DNA of 64,000 bases from Rhodospirillaceae bacterium (lineage in GTDB: Bacteria > Pseudomonadota > Alphaproteobacteria > Kiloniellales > DSM-21159): NCBI GenBank assembly GCA_006969625.1, contig CP030885.1, positions 1,302,001-1,366,000 on the forward strand, read 5' to 3'. The first letter of the stretch is position 1. The number at the start of each line of letters is the position of its first letter. The notes under the pieces were generated by a model. That model did no database searches and was not told the origin of the DNA. It saw only the letters and a list, made by a program, of their open reading frames with translations. Made by a program: the position numbers and the translations under genes. This document shows, in pieces, positions 57,955-64,000 of this stretch.

Positions 57955-60900
57955 TGGCCGGCGAGGACGACGACAAGCCACGCGCGGAGGTGCCCGGCCC
58001 TGCGCAGGCACGAAACGATCTGCCGTCGCTGGCGATCCGCCGGCCGCTGCTGGTGCTGGTCGTCAACCTGCTGATCGCGCTCGCCGGCGTGGCGGCCGTG
58101 CTCGGGGTCGAGGTGCGCGAGCTGCCGGACGTCGACCGCCCGATCGTCACGGTGCGCGGCGACTATCCCGGCGCCTCGCCGGAGACCATGGACGCCGAGG
58201 TGACCGCGATCGTCGAGGGCGCCGTGGCGCGGGTCAACGGCGTCCAGGCGATCCGCTCGTCCAGCGAGGAGAACAACTTCCGCATCCGCGTCGAGTTCGC
58301 GCCGAACGCGGACCTCGATTCCGCCGCCTCAGACGTGCGCGAGGCGGTCAGCCGCGTCGAGCGGGAGCTGCCCGATGCGGTCGAGCGCCTGACGGTGGTC
58401 AAGGCCGACGCCGATGCAGAGCCGATCGTCCGGCTGGCCGCCTTCAGCCAGGTCCTGAGCGAGGCGGCGCTGACCGAGATCGTCGAGAACGACATCGTGC
58501 CGGAGCTGATCTCCATCGATGGGGTCGCGGACGTCGCGCTCTATGGCGACCGCCAGCGTCTGCTGCGTGTCGTGGTCGACCCGCTGCGCCTGACCTCTTT
58601 CGGGCTCTCGGTCACCGACGTGGCGGCGGTGCTGCGCAATGCGCCCTTCGACGTGCCGGCGGGCAGCTTCCGCTCCGACGATCAGGAACTGATCGTGCGC
58701 GCCGACGCCTCGGTGGTAACGGCCGGGCAGGTCGAGGACCTGACGATCCGCGACCCGGTGAAGGTCCGCGACGTCGCCGAGGTCTACTTCGGACCGGAGG
58801 ATGCCCTTTCCTACGTGCGGCTGGACGGCCGGCAGGTGATCGGCCTGGGCATCGTCCGCCAGGCCGGCTCCAACACGGTGCGCATCTCCGAGGGGGTCGC
58901 CCAGGCGGTCGAGGCTTTGAACGCCCGCTTCGAGCGCGTCGAGCTGGCGACCACCTCGGACGACGCCATCTTCATCCGCGGCTCGATCCGCGAGGTGCTG
59001 ACGACGCTGTTGATCGCCGTCGGCATCGTCGTCGCCACCATCTGGCTGTTCATCGGCTCGCCGCGCGCCACGCTGATCCCGACGCTGGCCATTCCGATCG
59101 CCCTGATCGGCACGGTCTCGGCGATCTGGCTGCTCGGCTTTTCGATCAACCTGCTGACCCTGCTGGCGCTGGTGCTCGCCACAGGCATGATCGTCGACGA
59201 TTCCATCGTCGTCCTGGAAAACATCCAGCGGCGCAAGGGCCAGGGCCTGGCGAGCCGTGCCGCCGCGGTGCTCGGCACCCGCCAGGTCTTCTTCGCCGTG
59301 GTCGCCACCACGCTGACGCTGATCTCCGTCTTCGTGCCGATCTCCCTGCTGCCGAGCACGGCCGGGCGCCTGTTTCGCGAGTTCGGCTTCGTGCTGGCGA
59401 TCGCCGTCGGCATCTCCTCTTTCGTCGCGCTTTCGCTCGTGCCGGCCCTGGCCGCGCGCCTGCCCGAGCGTCCGGCACGGCAGATCGCGCCGATCGCCGG
59501 GCTGGGACGCCTGTTGGCGCGGGTCTATGGGCGCACGCTCGACTGGGCGCTCAAGGTGCCGCTGCTGGTCGCCGCGGCGGCGCTCGCCTTCGCCGGGCTG
59601 GCCGCGCTGGTCTTCCAGGGCCTGGACGAGGAGCTGCTGCCGCCCGAAGACCGCGGCACGCTCTACGTCTTCGCCACCGGCCCGGACGGCGTCGGGCTTC
59701 CGTATTCGGCGCGCCAGGCCGACCGCATCGAGGCGATCCTGCAGCCCTACGTCGAAAGCGGCGAGATCGAACGGGTGCTGACCATCGTCGGCCGCTGGGA
59801 CCTCAACCGCGTCTTCGTCATCGCGCCGCTCGCGCCCTGGGACGCGCGCAGCCGCAGCCAGCAGGAGATCATGGCCGAGCTGCGCGGGCCGATGTCGCGG
59901 ATCCCGGGCGTGCGCGCGAGCGTCTACAGCCCGAACAGCCTGGGGCTGCGCGGGGCCGGTGGCGGCGTCGAGGTGGCACTGATCGGCAACGACTACCAGC
60001 GCCTGTTCGAGGCGGCCAAGGCCTTCGCCCGCGGCATCGAGGACGAGCTGCCCAATCTCAGCGACCCGGACATCTCCTACCAGCCGACCCAGCCGCAGCT
60101 CTCGGTCAGCATCGACCGGCGCCGCGCGGCCGACCTCGGCATCCCCCTGGAGGACCTTTCGGCGACGCTGCGCGCCATGATCGACGGCGACGAGCTGGTC
60201 GACCTCAACGTCGAGGGCGAGGCCGTGCCGATCCAGCTCGAAGCGGCGGGCGGCACCATCGACGACCCCGGCGACCTGACGAACCTCTATGTGCGCAGCG
60301 CCTCCGGCGCCCTGGTGCCGCTGTCCAGCGTGGCTACCTTGACCGAGGAGGGGGTGGCCGCCGAGCTGGACCGCCACCGCCAGCGCCGCGCCATCGAGGT
60401 CGACGCGAACATGGCGACGGGCTATCCGCTGCGTGCCGCCGTAGAGGACCTGGAGGCGCTGGCCGAGCGGACGTTGCCGCCCGGGATCGACATGATCCTG
60501 CTCGGCGAGGCCGAGACGCTGGAAGAGACATCGCGGCAGGTGGCGATCACCTATGCCGTCGCCCTGCTGGTCGTCTTCCTGGTCCTCACGGCGCAGTTCG
60601 AGAGCCTGACCTCCGCCGCTGTGGTGCTCGTCACCGTGCCCTTCGGCATCGCCGCGGCCGTCCTGGCGCTGTTTCTGACCGGCACCTCGATCAACATCTA
60701 CTCGCAAATCGGGCTGGTCATGCTGATCGGCCTGATGGCGAAGAACGGTATCTTGGTGGTCGAGTTCGCCGACCAGCTCCGCGATCGCGGCCTGGCGATC
60801 CGCGACGCCGTCGCCACCGCGGCCAAGGTGCGCCTGCGGCCGATCGCCATGACCCTGATCTCCACCGTGTTGGGCGGCCTGCCGCTGATCCTCAGCGACG

Positions 60901-61112
60901 GGCCGGGGGCCGAGGCGCGCGCCGCCATTGGCTGGGTGGTCTTCGGCGGGCTCGGCCTCGCCGCCGTCTTCACCCTCTACCTGGCGCCGGTCGCCTATCT
61001 GGGGCTCGCCCGCTTCGCCAGGCCGCGCGCCGCCGAGGGTGCCCGCCTGGAGCGCGAACTGCGGGACGCTCGGCGGATCCCGGACAGCGCCGGCGAACAG
61101 GCCGCGGAATGA
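57954..61112 (+). CDS. RND-family efflux transporter permease
   Basis: A 1052-residue pump with twelve transmembrane segments and two large periplasmic loops. The first membrane segment follows an unusual 27-residue acidic N-terminal tail. In the fourth helix, L-A-T-G-M-I-V-D-D-S-I-V-V-L-E-N carries the two aspartates of the proton relay, and G-L-M-A-K-N-G-I-L-V-V-E-F the matching lysine. It belongs to the hydrophobe/amphiphile (AcrB/MexF-like) branch and not to the metal-exporting CusA group. The operon order adaptor-pump-channel is standard; substrates are unknown. Confidence 0.95.
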   Translation: MAGEDDDKPRAEVPGPAQARNDLPSLAIRRPLLVLVVNLLIALAGVAAVLGVEVRELPDVDRPIVTVRGDYPGASPETMDAEVTAIVEGAVARVNGVQAIRSSSEENNFRIRVEFAPNADLDSAASDVREAVSRVERELPDAVERLTVVKADADAEPIVRLAAFSQVLSEAALTEIVENDIVPELISIDGVADVALYGDRQRLLRVVVDPLRLTSFGLSVTDVAAVLRNAPFDVPAGSFRSDDQELIVRADASVVTAGQVEDLTIRDPVKVRDVAEVYFGPEDALSYVRLDGRQVIGLGIVRQAGSNTVRISEGVAQAVEALNARFERVELATTSDDAIFIRGSIREVLTTLLIAVGIVVATIWLFIGSPRATLIPTLAIPIALIGTVSAIWLLGFSINLLTLLALVLATGMIVDDSIVVLENIQRRKGQGLASRAAAVLGTRQVFFAVVATTLTLISVFVPISLLPSTAGRLFREFGFVLAIAVGISSFVALSLVPALAARLPERPARQIAPIAGLGRLLARVYGRTLDWALKVPLLVAAAALAFAGLAALVFQGLDEELLPPEDRGTLYVFATGPDGVGLPYSARQADRIEAILQPYVESGEIERVLTIVGRWDLNRVFVIAPLAPWDARSRSQQEIMAELRGPMSRIPGVRASVYSPNSLGLRGAGGGVEVALIGNDYQRLFEAAKAFARGIEDELPNLSDPDISYQPTQPQLSVSIDRRRAADLGIPLEDLSATLRAMIDGDELVDLNVEGEAVPIQLEAAGGTIDDPGDLTNLYVRSASGALVPLSSVATLTEEGVAAELDRHRQRRAIEVDANMATGYPLRAAVEDLEALAERTLPPGIDMILLGEAETLEETSRQVAITYAVALLVVFLVLTAQFESLTSAAVVLVTVPFGIAAAVLALFLTGTSINIYSQIGLVMLIGLMAKNGILVVEFADQLRDRGLAIRDAVATAAKVRLRPIAMTLISTVLGGLPLILSDGPGAEARAAIGWVVFGGLGLAAVFTLYLAPVAYLGLARFARPRAAEGARLERELRDARRIPDSAGEQAAE

Positions 61113-62506
61113 CGCGCTGGCTGACCGGCCTATGCCTGGTCCTGTCCGGCTGCCTGACGAGCGTCGGGCCGGACTACCGGCCGCCCGAGCTGGCCACGCC
61201 CGAGGCCTTCAGCCGTTCGGCGGCGCTGCCGGCGGGGACGGAAAAGACGGCGCTCTGGTGGCGCGGCTACGGCGACGTCCAACTCGCCATCCTGGTCGAG
61301 GACGCCTTGGCCGAGAACCTCGACATCGCCGCCGCCGAGGCGCGGCTGGCCGAGGCCCGCGCCCTGCTCGGCGTCGCGCGCGCCGAGGGCGGGCCGAGCC
61401 TGGATGCCGGTGCCGAGGGCGGGGGCGACGCAGTATTGGCCGGCGAGCGGCGCGGCGACGACGAGTCGGTCACCGGCGCGGCCGAGGGCAGCCTGCTGTT
61501 CTCCTGGACGCCGGACCTCTTCGGCGGCCAGCGCCGCCAGGTCGAGGCGGCGGAAGCGGAGGTGCGCCGGCGCGCGCTGCTGCGCGACGACCTGCGCCGC
61601 ACCACCGCCGCCGAGGTGGTGCGGCGCTATCTGGAGGTGCGCCGTGACGTCACCCGGCTGGAGTTGATCGAAGCGTCGCTGGAGCTGCAGCGCCAGACAC
61701 TGGGGCTGGTGCGGCAGCGCTTCGAGGTGGGCCTGGCCGCCCAGCTCGACGTCAGCCGGGCCGAAGCGCAGCTTGCCGCCACCCAGGCACGCCGCGGGCC
61801 GCTGCAGTCAGACCTGGCCGCGGCCGGCGCCGCCCTGGCGGTGCTGACCGGACAGGCGGCGGGTCGGCTGGCGCTGGCCGCGGCGGAGGGCATCCCGCGC
61901 TACCTCGGCGGTCCGCAGATCGGGCTGCCGCGCGACCTGTTGCGCGCCCGGCCGGACGTACAGGCGGCGGAGGCCGAGCTCGCTCGGGCCACGGCCGAGA
62001 TCGGCGTCGCCGAAGCGGAGCTCTATCCCCAGCTCACGATCCCGGGCACGCTCAGCGCCAGCGCCAGCGGCTTCGGAACCGGGCAAGTGGTCGAGGCGCT
62101 GATCGCCACGCTGTCGGCCGCCCTCGACATCCCCCTGTTCGACAGCGGCGGCCGTCGGGCGCAGGTCGCGGCGGCCGAGGCGCGTGCGCAGGAGGCGCTG
62201 CTGGTCTATCGCCGTACGCTGCTCGATGCGCTGGCCGAGGCGGAGACGGCGCTCGCCGCGCTGGTCGCCGCCGAGCAGCGGCGCGCCGACCTGCAGTCCG
62301 CGGTCGACGCCAGTCAGGTCGCCTTTGCTCAGGCCGAGCAGCTCTACACCCAGGGTCTCGTCGGTTTCCTCGACGTACTCGACGCCGAACGCACCCTGCT
62401 CGACAACCGCCAGGACCTGGCCGAGGCGAGCGGCGACGTCGGCCTGGCGGTGGCCGACCTCTACAGCGCGGTGGGCGCGCCGGTCGGGTCGCCGCGCGGA
62501 AGTTGA
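61109..62506 (+). CDS. Outer-membrane efflux lipoprotein (NodT/OprM family)
   Basis: A 465-residue TolC-like channel protein. The signal peptide ends in L-V-L-S-G-C, so Cys17 or thereabouts is lipidated, as in OprM. It then shows V-G-P-D-Y-R-P-P and W-W-R, and two coiled-coil repeats with L-D-V-S-R-A-E-A-Q-L and R-P-D-V-Q-A-A-E-A-E-L typical of the family. The start overlaps the pump stop by four bases (ATGA), completing the tripartite system. Confidence 0.95.
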   Translation: MTRWLTGLCLVLSGCLTSVGPDYRPPELATPEAFSRSAALPAGTEKTALWWRGYGDVQLAILVEDALAENLDIAAAEARLAEARALLGVARAEGGPSLDAGAEGGGDAVLAGERRGDDESVTGAAEGSLLFSWTPDLFGGQRRQVEAAEAEVRRRALLRDDLRRTTAAEVVRRYLEVRRDVTRLELIEASLELQRQTLGLVRQRFEVGLAAQLDVSRAEAQLAATQARRGPLQSDLAAAGAALAVLTGQAAGRLALAAAEGIPRYLGGPQIGLPRDLLRARPDVQAAEAELARATAEIGVAEAELYPQLTIPGTLSASASGFGTGQVVEALIATLSAALDIPLFDSGGRRAQVAAAEARAQEALLVYRRTLLDALAEAETALAALVAAEQRRADLQSAVDASQVAFAQAEQLYTQGLVGFLDVLDAERTLLDNRQDLAEASGDVGLAVADLYSAVGAPVGSPRGS

Positions 62507-62524
62507 GCTTGGCACCGGCGCAGA

Positions 62525-64000
62525 TCAGGCGAGCAGCGCCAGGCTTTCGCTGTGCATCTTCGTCAGGTTGCCGTGGACGCGCTTGACGATTTCCATCATC
62601 GCCGTCACGGCCGCCTGTTCGTTGCCGGGGTTCGCGAGCCGCACGTCGATCACCGAGCTGGCATAGGCGTCGCGCACGGCCTGGGTATGGTCGCGGCTCT
62701 GGGTCTCGAAGGCGCTGCGGATCCGCTGGCGGATCGGCTGTTTGGCCTGCGCCACGCTGACGCTGCCGTCCTCGACGTAGCGGCGGGCGTTGTCGAAAGC
62801 GGAGTCGGGGACGGCCGCCAGGATGTCGTTCAAGGCACCGCCGCTCGCCGTCTCGTGCGTTACGCTGCGGTGCAGCGGCCGGTAGATCAGGATCGCCGCG
62901 CCGCTGTACTCCGTGTATTTCTGCACCTTCGCCGCGCTGGAGAACAGGAGCTGCTGCCGCAGCGTGTTCTGGCGCTTGTACTTGGCCTTCACGTCGGGTG
63001 CCGCCGCCGGATCCTGCTGCAGGCGCTCGATGCCGAGCTTCGCCCAGAGCTTGTCGTCGGAGAAGGTCAGTCCCTTGACCGCCAGGGGGTAGGATTTGTC
63101 GATGATGTGGTCGGCCTCGAAGAAGGGGCCTGTCCCCTCCTTCATGATTCGGCCGTGCTTGTCCTTCTTACCTTCCCGTTCCGTGAAGTTCTGCGGCCCG
63201 TCGAAGGCCAGTTGCTTGCGGTGCTTGGCCTCCGCCGCGCCTGGCGGCGCGGCCTCGCCGGCCGCTCCTTCCGCGACGTTCAGGTTGTAGTCGCGGTTGG
63301 TGTCCTGGATCAGCTTGTTGAGGCCGTCGAAGACATCCTTGCGCGGCTTGCCTTCCGAGTCGGCGTCCGCGGTGTAGAGCTGGCGCACCGCTTCGGCCTC
63401 GCGCTCCATCTGCCGCTTGATGGCGGTCTTGACCCGCCGCTGCTTGTCGGCCGGCGCGGCGTCGCTCTTGGCGGCGTCGTTCACCGTGACCAGGGTCGAC
63501 TCGCTGAAGTTGTTCGGCTTGGTACGGTGGATCGGGCGGTACAGCAGGATCGCCCGCATGGTGTTCTCGTCGCCGGCCATGTCCTTCAGCTTGTTGAAGC
63601 CCTCGGGTGGCTCCGGGGGCGCGGCGGTCTCCTCCTCCCCGGCCGCGCGTTGGGGCGGCCCGCTCGCCGCCGCCGGAGCGCCGGCGGCTTGGCCGCCGCC
63701 GAGTCGGCCGAGCAGGCCGTGGACTTCGAACAGGAGCTGCTTTTCCGGCATGTGGTCGGCTTCGTAGTACTGCGAGTAGGTCAGCGTGCTGTTCGGGATC
63801 GGCTTGCCGCTCTCCTCCTTGACCTTCTGGTAGGTGTCGGTCATCCCCTCGACGTCGAAGCGCGGCTCGGTGGCGCGGATCAGCGTCTTCGGGGCGTCGG
63901 TGTTGATGTCGGGATTGTCGGCCAGCTTCTCGCCGTCGGCGTTGGCCGCCTGGGCCGTCTGCCCCATCGAGGTGTCCAGCGTGCCGGTCGGCTTGGCGTA
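62525..64000 (-). CDS. 3' part of a large protein with two EADH...YRPxHR repeats (5' end beyond window)
   Basis: The frame stays open to the window edge, so about 491 C-terminal residues are seen. Two diverged repeats can be aligned: Y-Y-E-A-D-H-M-P-E-K (near 63755) then A-I-L-L-Y-R-P-I-H-R-T (near 63540) and a basic helical stretch; and F-F-E-A-D-H-I-I-D-K-S (near 63110), A-I-L-I-Y-R-P-L-H-R-S (near 62885) and a similar helix. A linker rich in Ala, Pro and Glu lies in the first repeat. E-A-D-H-I followed by a distal H recalls HNH-like nuclease motifs, and also modules found in large secreted toxins, but I cannot name the family. It ends 18 bases from the convergent efflux operon. Confidence 0.7.
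   Translation of the reverse strand, partial: YAKPTGTLDTSMGQTAQAANADGEKLADNPDINTDAPKTLIRATEPRFDVEGMTDTYQKVKEESGKPIPNSTLTYSQYYEADHMPEKQLLFEVHGLLGRLGGGQAAGAPAAASGPPQRAAGEEETAAPPEPPEGFNKLKDMAGDENTMRAILLYRPIHRTKPNNFSESTLVTVNDAAKSDAAPADKQRRVKTAIKRQMEREAEAVRQLYTADADSEGKPRKDVFDGLNKLIQDTNRDYNLNVAEGAAGEAAPPGAAEAKHRKQLAFDGPQNFTEREGKKDKHGRIMKEGTGPFFEADHIIDKSYPLAVKGLTFSDDKLWAKLGIERLQQDPAAAPDVKAKYKRQNTLRQQLLFSSAAKVQKYTEYSGAAILIYRPLHRSVTHETASGGALNDILAAVPDSAFDNARRYVEDGSVSVAQAKQPIRQRIRSAFETQSRDHTQAVRDAYASSVIDVRLANPGNEQAAVTAMMEIVKRVHGNLTKMHSESLALLA

Noticed and set aside
58329..60707. 792-codon minus-strand frame opposite the RND pump
   Set aside because: Antisense shadow; the protein is a monotonous Arg/Asp/Gln string and the plus-strand pump is certain.

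Overview
The window looks like the chromosome of a GC-rich alphaproteobacterium (roughly 70% G+C by eye). Supporting signs are a MipZ division-plane ATPase, a bacterial phosphatidylcholine synthase, a phasin gene with TGCA-rich operators, a LexA box of the GTTC-N7-GTTC type, and FNR/FixK-type boxes. Ectoine-degradation genes suggest a saline habitat. An order such as Rhodospirillales is only a guess. No rRNA, tRNA or CRISPR array was seen.

Layout. 0.2-5.8 kb: a lipoprotein, a D,D-carboxypeptidase with SPOR domain, an N-carbamoylputrescine amidase-like enzyme, a soluble chemotaxis-type receptor and a gamma-glutamylcyclotransferase-like protein. 5.9-9.6 kb: sugar-nucleotide genes (phosphomannomutase/phosphoglucomutase, ugd, galU). 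9.7-12.1 kb: J-domain membrane protein, VWA protein and mipZ. 12.1-16.3 kb: a phasin gene with an elaborate operator region, then clpS-clpA. 16.4-23.4 kb: the SOS mutagenesis cassette imuA-imuB-dnaE2, with a vapBC-like toxin-antitoxin pair and an orphan antitoxin lying between imuB and dnaE2 and a consensus LexA box upstream. 23.6-28.6 kb: thioesterase, enoyl-CoA hydratase, a TPP-riboswitch unit (TRAP-type binding protein, thiM, thiE) and pyrE. 28.8-39.2 kb: a hybrid-free sensor kinase, a palindromic repeat element, a universal stress protein, dipeptide-type permeases, a DsbA-like isomerase, leucine dehydrogenase-like enzyme, PAS protein, class IV aminotransferase and pcs.

39.2-42.4 kb is the foreign part: an AT-rich island of about 1.85 kb holding two overlapping genes, a TauD/TfdA-like Fe(II)/2-oxoglutarate dioxygenase and a HEPN-like protein with a zinc ribbon. 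It abuts the 3' end of an acyl-CoA synthetase gene that is itself broken by a complete IS481-type insertion with 7-bp target duplications. This pair is the best candidate for an undescribed system.

44.0-46.6 kb: a bufferin (copper-chelating RiPP) operon bufA-bufB-bufC-doxX. 46.8-47.6 kb: hsp20 behind an FNR/FixK-like box and, after it, a second box with the same spacing to a -10 element, followed by a short C-rich transcript-sized region and an intrinsic terminator: a candidate anaerobic/microaerobic small RNA. 47.7-53.5 kb: eutC-eutB diverging from asnC-ssd-aminotransferase, the lower part of ectoine/hydroxyectoine degradation. 53.6-56.6 kb: two coupled genes of unknown function, the first with an apparent frameshift in a six-base homopolymer. 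56.8-62.5 kb: a tripartite RND efflux operon. At the right edge lies the 3' part of a large gene encoding a protein with two diverged repeats of an EADH...YRPxHR unit.
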